A DNA stretch of 64,000 bases from Rohdeia sp041398665 (GTDB taxonomy: Bacteria > Planctomycetota > UBA1135 > GCA-002686595), in NCBI GenBank assembly GCA_041398665.1, contig JAWKUH010000007.1, forward strand, positions 62,001 through 126,000, written 5' to 3'. Position numbers and translations under genes: made by a program. This document shows positions 7,438-16,296 of the stretch, in pieces; the stretch's first letter is position 1; each line of letters starts with the position of its first letter. The notes under the pieces are model-generated. The model was not told where the DNA came from. It worked only from the letters and a program-made list of their open reading frames with translations, and ran no database searches.

Positions 7438-9059
7438 TCAGCGCCGCGCGCCGCCGCCCGCGAGCCGCGCCAGCGCGGGGGCCGACGCGTCGATGCACTC
7501 CACGCGGAACAGGCCGGCCTCCTCGAGGCTCCGCACCGCGGGCCCCTCCGCCGGCTCCTCCTCCGCCTTGCCGTCGCCGCGCTGCTCGCGCCGTTCGGCG
7601 GCGCGCCGTCGCTGTTCGAGCTGCCGCACCTGCTCCGGGTCGAGCACGTTCTCGAGGGCGCCGACGAACGTGTTCTCGAACTCGAAGGTCGTGCGACCCT
7701 CGGGGTCGACCTCGAACACCCGCCCGATCGGTCCGTCGCAGATCACGGTGTTGCCGTTCGCGAGCCGCACGGCGCCGGAGACGAAGCTCGCGTAGAAGCG
7801 CTCGGACTCGCGCGCGCCGTACCGCCAGGCCGCCGCGCTCGGTCCGAACGCCGCGCCGTCCTCGAGTTCGAACCCGCGCTCGCGGTCGAACGGCAGGACG
7901 ATCTCGTCGACCGTCGTGTAGTCGCCGTCGGGCCGACCGCGCCCGTTGTCGAGCACGAGCACGCGCAGACCGTCGCCGTCGATCCAGCGCGCGTCGTGCT
8001 GTTCGAACAGCCGTCGGTCCGCCGCCGTCCCGCGACCGTAGTTGCGCGGGTTGCCGTAGCGGTAGAGCAGGTCGCCGCCCCGACCGAAGCGACCGCCCCG
8101 CGATCCGCGCGCCTCCTCGGTCGTCGTCGAGTGGTCGATCACGACGAACTCGCTGAGGTGGCGCAGGGAGAGCACGATCAGGTCGTGCTCGGGATGCCAG
8201 TCGATCGAGTTCGTGTGGAGCCAATCGCCGCTCGGTCCGCGGCGCTCCGGCATCTCGCCGTCGCCCGCGCCGTCGGCTCCGTCGTCCGACGGGACGATGT
8301 AGCCGAGCGACTCCATCTGGAGCCGCACCTCCTCGCGCGCCGCGCGCTCCTCGGCGGTGAGCGGCACGTCGGAGCGGTGGTCGGCGTTGACGTCGATGCG
8401 CTCGGGGTGCGCCGGCACGTCGCCGAAGCCCTCCTTCGTCGCGTCGAAGTCCTGGACCAGGTGGTCCGCCGCGTGCCACTCCCACACGACCTCGGCGCCC
8501 GTCGGCCGGATCGGCCGCAGCTCGAGCACGACGAGCGGCCAGAAACCGGCGTCCTTGATCTGCTCCGGGTCGCGACCGAGCTCGATCGCGCGTTCGCGCG
8601 AGAGCACCTCCCAGGCGACGACGAGCACGTTGCCGTTCGGGAGCGGCTCGACGTCGTGGTGCGCGAGCAGCGTCGCGCTCGCGACGCGGTGGTCCCGAGA
8701 CGAGGTTGCCGTCCCAGTCGTACTTCAAGGAGTCGTCCGCCGGCCCCGCCGCCGGTCACGTCGCCCTCGGGATCGCGGCCGGTCGCGAGCAGGTTGCCCG
8801 AGTTCAGCAGGTAGGCGCACTGCCCCGGCACGAACGCGGTGTCCCAGTGGTGCACCGACGTCCCCGAGCGGTCGACGAGGTGCACCTGCTTGCCGAGCAG
8901 CGGCGCGACGAGCAGGTAGTCGCCGTCGCCGATCGGCGGCGTGCCCGAGCGTTCGGAGACGGGCATCGAGCCGGTGACGGCTCCGTCGCTCGCGCGGTCC
9001 CCGCACGCGGCGAGCGCCGTCGCGGCGACGAGGGTGAGGATGCGTGCGGGGAGCTCCAA
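7438..9059 (-). CDS. Arylsulfotransferase (ASST)-like lipoprotein, frame-broken
   Basis: The sequence reads as one protein of about 540 residues if two single extra bases are removed near 8697-8701 and 8721-8727. Then KYDWDGNLV runs into DHRVASATLLAHHDVEPLPNGN. The N-terminus has a lipoprotein signal (TLVAATALAACGD). The body has the six-bladed propeller features of the ASST family: HHDVEPLPNGN, WEWHAADHLVQDFD and DWLHTNSIDWHPEHDLIVLS. Family enzymes move sulfate between phenols in the periplasm, but many ASST-like lipoproteins have no known substrate. The C-terminus carries an EQRRRAAERREQRGDGKAEEE low-complexity insert. The TTG start is provisional. I think the frame changes are sequence errors. 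Confidence 0.75.
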
Positions 9060-9172
9060 CGCGGCGTCGAACGGGGACTTCGCGGCGCGCCTCCCGCCGC
9101 CCCGGACTCGGAGCGACGGGAGGCGCGTTCCGCGGCGATGGTAGCACGCGGTCGACGGTGCGGCCCGCGCGG

Positions 9173-10330
9173 TCAGCGCGCGTGCCAGGCCGCGAGCGCT
9201 TCCTTCTCGCGCTCGCGCGTCATGCCCGCGGGCCGCTGCTTCATCGCGTCGGGCATCGCGTCCCAGCTCTCGAGCGTCGCGCGCACGGTGTCCGCGAGGT
9301 CGCGCGTGTGCAGCCCCGACTTCCAGGCCTTCTCGCCGTGCACGCGGTCCATCGCGGAACCGGCGGACCACACCGGCAGGTCGCCCCAGGGCGCGAGGCC
9401 GAGTTCGCTCACGCCGTCGGTCGGGACCCAGGTGAAGCGCGCGTCGCTCTCCACCACGGCGCGGCAACCGTAGACGAGACCGGCGATCGTCTGTCCGTAG
9501 CTCGGACCGACCGCGTTGTAGACGCCCACGAGCCCTTCGACCGCGGCGTGCACGATGTACTCGCCGAGGTCGCGCACGTCGATGTACTGCACGGAGTCGT
9601 CGAGGTTCCCGCCGACGAGGACCTCACCGCCCTCGCGCACGCGCACCGGCCAGTAGGTGAAGCGGTGCGACGCGTCGTCCGGGCCGACGATCAGACCTGG
9701 CCTCACGTTGAACACGCGGCCGGGCATCAGCTCCTCCGCCGCCTCTTCGCACAGCGCCTTGAGCGGGCCGTAGTTCTGGAACTGGTCCCCCATCGACTCG
9801 GTCGTCGGGTCGTCGATGCGCGCGACCGGCGTCGACTCGTCGATGTCGCCGCTCTCCATGTCGCCGTAGACCGACACGGTCGAGACCATCGTGTAGTGCT
9901 TCACGCGGTCCTTCAGCAGGCCGACCGACGCGCGCGTGATGCGCGGGAAGTACGAGCTCGTGTCGACGACGTAGTCCCAGGTGCGGTCGCCCTCGAGCGC
10001 CTTCAGACCCTCGCCCTTGTTCGGGTCGCGGTCGCCGAGGAGCGTCTCGAGCTGGGTGAAGCGATCGGGGTCCGAACGCCCGCGGTTGAACAGCGTCACC
10101 TCCATCCCGCGCGCGAGCGCGGCCTCGACGACGGCCGGACCGAGGAAGCGCGTGCCGCCGAGCACGAGCATCTTCGCGCCCGAGCCCGGGGCTCCGGCCC
10201 GCGCGGGGTCGGGTTCCGAGGAAGGTTTCGACGCCGACCTGTCGGCGCGGGCGACGTTGGCGGCGAGACCGAGGGAGGCGAGCGCGGCGCCGGCGACGAA
10301 TTGCCGGCGATCGACGTTGGGGTTCTTCAT
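9173..10330 (-). CDS. Tat-exported NAD-dependent epimerase/dehydratase-like protein
   Basis: This 385-residue protein starts with a twin-arginine signal (DRRQFVAGAALASLGLA). It is followed by a Rossmann fold with the nucleotide loop VLGGTRFLGPAVV, a STVSVYGDM strand, and NYGPLKALCE in place of the usual YxxxK. It resembles the extended SDR proteins that planctomycetes and others export folded with cofactor. The substrate is unknown, and the context gives no pathway. The ATG start is fixed by the signal peptide. It is divergent from the transporter gene at 10528. Confidence 0.82.
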   Translation of the reverse strand: MKNPNVDRRQFVAGAALASLGLAANVARADRSASKPSSEPDPARAGAPGSGAKMLVLGGTRFLGPAVVEAALARGMEVTLFNRGRSDPDRFTQLETLLGDRDPNKGEGLKALEGDRTWDYVVDTSSYFPRITRASVGLLKDRVKHYTMVSTVSVYGDMESGDIDESTPVARIDDPTTESMGDQFQNYGPLKALCEEAAEELMPGRVFNVRPGLIVGPDDASHRFTYWPVRVREGGEVLVGGNLDDSVQYIDVRDLGEYIVHAAVEGLVGVYNAVGPSYGQTIAGLVYGCRAVVESDARFTWVPTDGVSELGLAPWGDLPVWSAGSAMDRVHGEKAWKSGLHTRDLADTVRATLESWDAMPDAMKQRPAGMTREREKEALAAWHAR

Positions 10331-10412
10331 CCGAGGGACGTGGTGGGTGCGCGGCCCGGGCGCGAGTGGTGCGTGGCGCCGGGCGGTCCGGTGCGCGACG
10401 TTGGAGCCGTGT

Positions 10413-10435
10413 GAAGCTCGGACGGGGAGAGCTTC
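10413..10435. promoter_or_regulatory. Inverted repeat in the divergent intergenic region
   Basis: GAAGCTC and GAGCTTC are separated by 9 bases, midway between the epimerase and transporter genes. It may be an operator or a leader hairpin. Nothing identifies a regulator. Confidence 0.3.
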
Positions 10436-10527
10436 GACGGGACGACTTTGCGATGCTGTCGCACGTTCATCGCGCGCTGGATGGTCTTTTTCGCACCATC
10501 TCGGGGCGGGGAGCGGGCGGCGCACGG

Positions 10528-11961
10528 ATGACGACGAGTACGGACACGACGTTCGGTCTGGAACCGGGCGACCTGCGGAGGGTGGTCGGGCTGGGCGCGC
10601 TCCACTTCCTGCTGCTCGGCGCCTACTTCATGCTGAAGCCGGCGCGCGACGAGGTCGCCGCGTACCTGGGCGGCGAGTACATCGACGTGCTGTGGACGCG
10701 GGTGTTCTTCGTGAACCTCGCGATCGCGCCGATCTACGCCTACTTCGTGAAGTCCCGCACGCGCGTGCAGGTGCTCGTCGGAGTGCTCGCTTTCTTCGCA
10801 CTCTCGGCCGTCGCGTTCGCCGTCGTGATGGCGCTCGTCCCGGCCGGGTCCGTCACGCAGGCCTCCGTGGAGGCGCTCCCCGGTGGGGCGCCGACGCACG
10901 ACCCGCGCCGCACCGTCGACGCGACGTTCTACGTGTGGGCCAGCGTCCTCCCGCTCCTGGTCGTGAGCTCGTTCTGGAGCTTCGTCTCCGACATCTGCTC
11001 GATGGCCCGCGCCCGGCGCATCTTCGGGTTCGTCGCGGCGATCGGGACCGCCGGTTCGATCGTGGGCTCGATCGTGCTGCAGGCGCTGTCGAGATCGGGC
11101 GTGCCGGTGCGCTGGACCCTCGTCGCCTTCACCGCGGTCTACATCGCGGCGATCGCCGTGGTCGTCGCGAGCGAGCGACGCCTGCGCGACGCGAGCGGAC
11201 TCGCCCCCACGACCGAGAAGGTCGGAGGAACGGTGATCTCCGGCTTCGTCGCCGTCGCACGCTCACCGCTTCTGATCGCCATCTGCGCCTTCATCCTGCT
11301 GATGACGCTCTCCTCGGGCGTCTTCTACTACGTCCAGTCCGACGTGGTGCGCGTGCTCTTCGACGACCGCGACGCACGGCGTGAGTTCCTGAGCTCGCTG
11401 AACGAGCACCAGGGCTACTTCACCCTGGTCGGTCAGCTCGGACTCACGACGCTGATCATGCGCCGCGTCGGCATCGGTGCGACGCTCGTCGGGCTGCCGC
11501 TGTTCGCCATCGTCTGCGCCACGGTGGTCTGGTACTTCGGGTCGGACTGGTTCGTGTACGACGCGCTGGAGCAGCGGGCGAACCGCCGCTGGTCGGCGGG
11601 TCCGGGGCTCGACGCCGCGATCGCGGAGTACGGTCGCGAGACGCTGCTCGCGGTGATCGGGACCGTCCTCGTCGCGATGTACGTCGCGCGCTACGCCTTC
11701 GCCAAGCCCGCGCGCGAGGCTCTGTTCACGCTCGTCTCGCGCGACGAGCGCTTCAAGTCGAAGAACTTCATCGACACCGCGGTCTACCGCGGCGGCGACG
11801 TGCTCACGGCGCAGCTCTTCGGCCTGATGATGGCGACGGGCTTCGCGTCCGTGACGTCGCTCGGCGCGGTGGTGCTCCCCGCGTTCGTCGGCTGGGTCGT
11901 CCTCGCGCTCGTGATGGGACGCGCGGCGAAGCGGCGTTCGGAGGGCGGGGCAGGCTCCTAG
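10528..11961 (+). CDS. NTT/Tlc-like (MFS-type) transporter
   Basis: This 477-residue protein has about 12 hydrophobic segments. Its first helix is followed by LLGAYFMLKPARDEVAAYLG, the hallmark region of the bacterial NTP/NTP exchange family (Tlc/NTT) and its relatives. A second conserved stretch, AKPAREALFTLVSRDERFKSKNFIDTA, lies near residue 393. True nucleotide exchangers are known mainly from intracellular bacteria and plastids, and free-living bacteria carry relatives with unknown substrates. I therefore call the family, not the substrate. The stop overlaps the stop of a convergent minus-strand gene. Confidence 0.8.
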   Translation: MTTSTDTTFGLEPGDLRRVVGLGALHFLLLGAYFMLKPARDEVAAYLGGEYIDVLWTRVFFVNLAIAPIYAYFVKSRTRVQVLVGVLAFFALSAVAFAVVMALVPAGSVTQASVEALPGGAPTHDPRRTVDATFYVWASVLPLLVVSSFWSFVSDICSMARARRIFGFVAAIGTAGSIVGSIVLQALSRSGVPVRWTLVAFTAVYIAAIAVVVASERRLRDASGLAPTTEKVGGTVISGFVAVARSPLLIAICAFILLMTLSSGVFYYVQSDVVRVLFDDRDARREFLSSLNEHQGYFTLVGQLGLTTLIMRRVGIGATLVGLPLFAIVCATVVWYFGSDWFVYDALEQRANRRWSAGPGLDAAIAEYGRETLLAVIGTVLVAMYVARYAFAKPAREALFTLVSRDERFKSKNFIDTAVYRGGDVLTAQLFGLMMATGFASVTSLGAVVLPAFVGWVVLALVMGRAAKRRSEGGAGS

Positions 11962-12167
11962 ATCTGCGGCCCGGTCGGACGATCGGGCTCCTTCGTCGGC
12001 GGCGACGGCGGCTCGCCGTCGGGCAGCGACGGTCGCGGCGGCGTGCGCGGTTCGACCTCGGGCTTCGGGTCGCGTGTGGGTTCCTGCGGCCGCGGCACCG
12101 GCGAGGGCTTCGGCGGCTCGATCTCGTCCGGGCGGCCCGGATCGTCCTGCTGCGCGTACGGGGTCAT
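11958..12167 (-). CDS. Small proline-rich protein of unknown function
   Basis: This 69-residue reading frame is rich in Pro, Glu and Asp (EIEPPKPSPVPRPQEPTRDP). It has no hydrophobic segment and no recognisable domain. It is probably disordered. It overlaps the transporter stop by 4 bases from the opposite strand and lies 46 bases downstream of the release-factor-like gene. It could be chance in such GC-rich DNA, but its composition differs from the shadow frames around it. Confidence 0.45.
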   Translation of the reverse strand: MTPYAQQDDPGRPDEIEPPKPSPVPRPQEPTRDPKPEVEPRTPPRPSLPDGEPPSPPTKEPDRPTGPQI

Positions 12168-12213
12168 CCACGGACCCTCGGTCGACGGCGCGCGGAATGC
12201 AACCCCGCAGCGC

Positions 12214-12696
12214 TCAGTCCTCGCCCTTCGAGCGACGACCGCGCTTCACGTCGCCGCGCTTGCGCTTGTCGTTCAGCCGGCGGCGCTTCGCCGATCGCGG
12301 CTTCCTCGTCTTCTTGCGCGTCTTCGGCTTCTCCTCGAGCTTCGCGAGCTTCTCCGCGAGCCGCTCGAACGCCTGGTCGCGGTTGCGCGCCTGGCTGCGC
12401 TCGCTCGTCGCGACGACGACGACGCCGCTCGGCGGGTGCACGACGCGCACGCCCGTCTCGACCTTGTTCCTGTGCTGACCGCCCGGACCCGAGCCGCGCA
12501 GGAACGTGACCTCGCACACCGCCTCGAGCGACGCGCGGTCCTTCGCGAAGGGTCCCTTGGGCCGAGCCGCGCGCGCCTTCGCGGCCTCCGCGCGCTCGAG
12601 TTCGGCGCGGGCGCGCGTCTGTGCGGCGAGCGGGTCGAGCTTCTCGTCCTCCTCGTCCTCCCACTCCGCCTCGTAGCCCCTGGTTCGATCGGTCAC
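12214..12696 (-). CDS. ArfB-like peptide chain release factor domain protein
   Basis: This 160-residue protein contains the release-factor catalytic loop GSGPGGQHRNKVETGVRV, with GGQ at 72-74, and ends in a strongly basic tail (KTRKKTRKPRSAKRRRLNDKRKRG). ArfB-type proteins enter stalled ribosomes, put the basic tail into the mRNA channel and hydrolyse the peptidyl-tRNA with GGQ. No stop-codon-reading domain is present. An acidic, charged N-terminal extension of about 50 residues precedes the domain. The GTG start is 26 bases from the divergent formate dehydrogenase subunit. Confidence 0.85.
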   Translation of the reverse strand: MTDRTRGYEAEWEDEEDEKLDPLAAQTRARAELERAEAAKARAARPKGPFAKDRASLEAVCEVTFLRGSGPGGQHRNKVETGVRVVHPPSGVVVVATSERSQARNRDQAFERLAEKLAKLEEKPKTRKKTRKPRSAKRRRLNDKRKRGDVKRGRRSKGED

Positions 12697-12722
12697 GGCG
12701 CCACGAGGGTATCCTCGCCGAC
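12697..12722. promoter_or_regulatory. 26-bp divergent promoter region with -10-like boxes on both strands
   Basis: The gap between two divergent genes holds GAGGGTATCCTC. On the plus strand it gives TATCCT, 7 bases before the ATG at 12723. On the minus strand it gives TACCCT, 9 bases before the GTG at 12696. That spacing places both transcription starts at or next to the start codons. Confidence 0.5.
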
Positions 12723-14390
12723 ATGCCCGCGACGAAGACGGACGCCGAACTGATCGCGCTCTGGAAGGACGAGCCCGCGCCGCTGCTCCCGCTGCTGCAC
12801 GCGTTCCACGACCGAGACGGCTACGTCGGTGAAGCCGCGATGCGCGCGGTGTCGCAGGCGCTGCGCCTCCCGCTCGCCGACCTCTTCGGCACCGTCACCT
12901 TCTACCACCACTTCGCGCGCGAAGCCGGCGGACGCGAGCGCCCGCGCGTGTGCGACGGGCCGATCTGTCGCTGCAAGGGTTCGCTGGAGCTGATCGCGAA
13001 ACTCGACGGCGCGACGCCGATGCCGTGCGCGGGGCGCTGCGACGAACCGATCCCGGTGCTCGTCGGCGACCGCTATCTCGTGGGTACGCCGGACGGGAAG
13101 CTCGAGGAGCGCCCGACGCCGCTGCCCGCGCCGAACCCCGGCGGCCGCGAGGAGTGCTGCTTCCGCCACGTCCGCGAAGCGGATCGCGCCACGCTCGACG
13201 GCTACCGCCGCACGGGCGGTTACGCGGCGCTCGAGAAGGCGATCTCGATCGGTCCGGACGCGGTGATCACGGAGCTCGAGAACAGCGGCCTCGCGGGTCG
13301 CGGCGGCGCCGGCTTCCCGACGGGTCGCAAGTGGCGCGCGGTGCGCGACGCTTCGGGCGGACCGAAGACGATCGTGTGCAACGCCGACGAGGGCGAGCCG
13401 GGCTGCTTCAAGGACCGCGTCCTCATGGACCACGACCCGCACGCGGTGATCGAGGGCATGGTGGTCGCGGCGCTCGCAACGGGCGCGACGCGCGGTTTCC
13501 TCTACCTGCGCTACGAGTACCCGCACACCGAGCGGATCCTCGCGCGCGCGATCGACGAGGCGCGCGCGGCGGGGTTCCTCGGTGCGGACGTGTCGGGCAG
13601 CGGTCACGCGTTCGAACTGCACCTGCGACGCGGCGCGGGTGCGTACATCTGCGGCGAGGAGACGAGCCTGCTCGAGAGCCTCGAGGGCAAGCACCCCTTC
13701 CCGCGCAACAAGCCGCCCTACCCCGTCACGCACGGCTTCCTCGGCACGCCGACCGTCGTCAACAACGTCGAGACGCTCGCGAGCGTCGCGCCGATCCTCG
13801 TGCACGGCGCGGCGTGGTACGCGGGGCTCGGCGTCGGCGACCACAAGGGGACGAAGCTCGTCAGCCTGTCGGGCGACGTGCGCCGCCCCGGCAACTACGA
13901 GGTGCCGATCGGCCTGCCGCTGCGCGAACTGCTCGACGACTGGGCGGGCGGTCCGCTCGAGGGTCGCGCGTTCAAGGCCGTGACGATGGCCGGACTCTCC
14001 GGCGGCTTCCTCGCGGACCTCGACGTCACGCTCGACGAGCCCTCGATCCGCTCGAAGGGCAGCTTCCTCGGCGCCGCCGGCATCATGGTGTTCGACGACC
14101 GCCGCGACATGGTCGACCTCGCGCACCAGGCGATGGCGTTCTTCGCGCACGAGTCCTGCGGCAAGTGCTTCCCCTGCCGCATCGGCACGCAGCGCCTGAC
14201 CGAACGCCTCGCGGGCGAGGCCGGCCCGACCGACCCGGCCGAGTGGAAGCGCGAGGTGGCGGACATCGGCTTCACGATGAGCGAGGTCAGCGCCTGCGGT
14301 CTCGGCATCGCCGCCCCGCTCGTGACGCAGAGCCTCGTGCGCGACTTCGAGGGTGAGGTGGATTCGAAGCTCGCGGGGCGCGCGCGGTGA
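12723..14390 (+). CDS. fdhB: NAD-dependent formate dehydrogenase, fused NuoE-NuoF type subunit
   Basis: This 555-residue protein joins a NuoE-like [2Fe-2S] domain (1-150) to a NuoF-like domain. The NuoE part has the ligand cysteines in CDGPICRC and PCAGRCD. The NuoF part has the FMN/NADH loop GRGGAGFPTGRKW, the NADEGEPGCFKDR block and the [4Fe-4S] motif ESCGKCFPCR. The same fusion occurs in the FdsB/FdhB subunit of soluble NAD-dependent formate dehydrogenases, where it passes electrons from the molybdenum subunit to NAD. No complex I genes are near. The matching catalytic subunit is encoded at 36.4-39.1 kb, so the enzyme is split over two loci in this window (inference). Confidence 0.88.
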   Translation: MPATKTDAELIALWKDEPAPLLPLLHAFHDRDGYVGEAAMRAVSQALRLPLADLFGTVTFYHHFAREAGGRERPRVCDGPICRCKGSLELIAKLDGATPMPCAGRCDEPIPVLVGDRYLVGTPDGKLEERPTPLPAPNPGGREECCFRHVREADRATLDGYRRTGGYAALEKAISIGPDAVITELENSGLAGRGGAGFPTGRKWRAVRDASGGPKTIVCNADEGEPGCFKDRVLMDHDPHAVIEGMVVAALATGATRGFLYLRYEYPHTERILARAIDEARAAGFLGADVSGSGHAFELHLRRGAGAYICGEETSLLESLEGKHPFPRNKPPYPVTHGFLGTPTVVNNVETLASVAPILVHGAAWYAGLGVGDHKGTKLVSLSGDVRRPGNYEVPIGLPLRELLDDWAGGPLEGRAFKAVTMAGLSGGFLADLDVTLDEPSIRSKGSFLGAAGIMVFDDRRDMVDLAHQAMAFFAHESCGKCFPCRIGTQRLTERLAGEAGPTDPAEWKREVADIGFTMSEVSACGLGIAAPLVTQSLVRDFEGEVDSKLAGRAR

Positions 14391-14412
14391 GGGCGCGCGG
14401 CGGCGCGGTGAA

Positions 14413-16176
14413 GTGAAGCCCACGCACGCCGTCGCTGCACTCCTCGTCGTCGGTTCGCTCGCCGCGCTGCTCGTCGCACGCCCGTGGGACGGGACGGACG
14501 TCGAGCCGATGCCGCACGACCTCTCGAGCGGACCCGTCGTCGTGGACTCGGAGCTCGTGTCCTCGCCCGAGTTCGCGCACCTCGATCGTCGCGCGGAGGC
14601 TCGGGGCGACGGGACTCCGGTGCGCGTCGAGTTCGATCCGCAGATCGCGTGGATGGTGGGCCTGGTCGAGGTCGCGGTGCGCGGCCCGTCCGATGTCGCG
14701 CCGTTCCGCAGCCCGAGGACGGACTCGCCGCCGCTCGAGTTCGAACTCGAGGCGAGCGACCTCACACCGTATCTCGACGACTTCGCGCGCGCCGAAGTGA
14801 GGCTCCGCGTCCACCGCGACGTCGCGCCGACGATCGTGTGGAAGGACGTGCGCGCCGGAACGGACGGTGCGCGCGTCGTCACGATCGAGAGCGGCGATCT
14901 CGGGGTCGCGGTCGCCGGGACGCTCGTCCCCGCCGGAACGGACCCACGTGTGGAGCTGCGGTGCGCGCTCCCGGCCGACGGCTCCGTCGATGCGTGGGGC
15001 GAACCGACGGGACCGAAGTGGATCCCCTCGACGACGCTCGTCGGGTCCGACGGTCGCTTCGCCGTGTTCGCGGAGGAAGGAGACGACGTGGTCGAGCTCG
15101 AAGCGGTCCTCCTCGGTCGCCGGGTATCGCCGACCCACACCCTCCGACTCGGGGCGCGCGACGCCGTGCTCCGACTGGACGCAGGTGTGGTGGTGGTCGA
15201 GGTCGGTCGACACGTCGGCGTCGACCTCGGCGACGTCGCGATCGTCGTGTCGCCCGCCGACGTGCGGAGTCACGGAGGACCCGTGCGACTCGCGCAGGCT
15301 GCGGCTGACGTCGAGCGGAACCCGAACCGGACCTCTTCCCTGGCGTTCGCCGTGGCGGGGACCGCGGACGTCGCGCTCTGCCGCACCGACGACGACGGCG
15401 GCGAGATCGAAGGCTCGTCCCGATCCGTCGGCTCGGTGCACGTCCCGATCGGCGCGGTCGTCCACTTCGGAGCCGACGGTCCGTTCGACGTGCTCGCCGA
15501 CCCGAACGTCGCGTCGATCGAATTGCCCCACCCCGCGCCCTACGGCTTGCGCGCGCGGTGGGCGGACGACGAGAGCGCGACGGTGTTCACGACGCGGGCT
15601 CCGAACCTGTGCGCGCCGCGATTCGTCGCCGCGGCGACCGGAGTGCTGCTGTCCCCGCCGGTCGCCGAGATGCGCGAGGCCGTCGCGACGGCTGCGGCGA
15701 AGGACGCGCTCGGCCTCGACCAGCCGCGCGTCGCGAGCTTCCTCCTCGAACGACCCGGCGTGGAACTCGTCGTCTCCGCACCGGGTCGGCGCACGGTGCG
15801 CGTCCTCCCCGTCGGCGGTCGCACGGTCGCCATGCCGCCGATGGTCCCGATCGAGCCCGCGCGCATCGAGTACGTGTGGTCGGACGGAGCGCCGCACGAC
15901 GCGTCGACCGTGGTCGGGATCGGCGTCTCTCCCGGTCCCGACTTCGCCGTCCTGGGACACGAGGTCCTCGAGTGGCCCGTGCCGGAGGAAGGCGCGGACG
16001 CGTCGATCTGCGCCTACGCGCTCCGACGATTCGAGCAAGGCTGCACCCTCGAGAGACTTCCCGTGATCCGCGTCGCGTGCGACGGTCGCGAGCCTGCCCC
16101 TTTCGTGCCCTCGGAGTCGCCGCGCCTCACGTTCGAACCGGGCCGCAGCTACCGGGTCGTTCTCGGTCCGGAGTGA
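14413..16176 (+). CDS. Membrane-anchored protein of unknown function
   Basis: This 587-residue protein has one N-terminal hydrophobic segment (about 5-22), and the rest is predicted to lie outside the membrane. The body is beta-rich with repeated VxVxG-type strands, consistent with carboxypeptidase-regulatory-like or Ig-like modules. I recognise no catalytic motif. The GTG start gives the N-terminal anchor directly after a charged start and lies 22 bases past the fdhB stop, so the two may be co-transcribed. Confidence 0.7.
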   Translation: MKPTHAVAALLVVGSLAALLVARPWDGTDVEPMPHDLSSGPVVVDSELVSSPEFAHLDRRAEARGDGTPVRVEFDPQIAWMVGLVEVAVRGPSDVAPFRSPRTDSPPLEFELEASDLTPYLDDFARAEVRLRVHRDVAPTIVWKDVRAGTDGARVVTIESGDLGVAVAGTLVPAGTDPRVELRCALPADGSVDAWGEPTGPKWIPSTTLVGSDGRFAVFAEEGDDVVELEAVLLGRRVSPTHTLRLGARDAVLRLDAGVVVVEVGRHVGVDLGDVAIVVSPADVRSHGGPVRLAQAAADVERNPNRTSSLAFAVAGTADVALCRTDDDGGEIEGSSRSVGSVHVPIGAVVHFGADGPFDVLADPNVASIELPHPAPYGLRARWADDESATVFTTRAPNLCAPRFVAAATGVLLSPPVAEMREAVATAAAKDALGLDQPRVASFLLERPGVELVVSAPGRRTVRVLPVGGRTVAMPPMVPIEPARIEYVWSDGAPHDASTVVGIGVSPGPDFAVLGHEVLEWPVPEEGADASICAYALRRFEQGCTLERLPVIRVACDGREPAPFVPSESPRLTFEPGRSYRVVLGPE

Positions 16177-16296
16177 TCGCGCCCCCGAGGACCGCGAACG
16201 GGCCCCGCGGTCGCCCCGAGTTGACGGATCCGGGGACCTCGGTGACGATCGACCTCGTCCCCAGTCACCTGGACGCCATCCGGACAAGGAGCCCCC

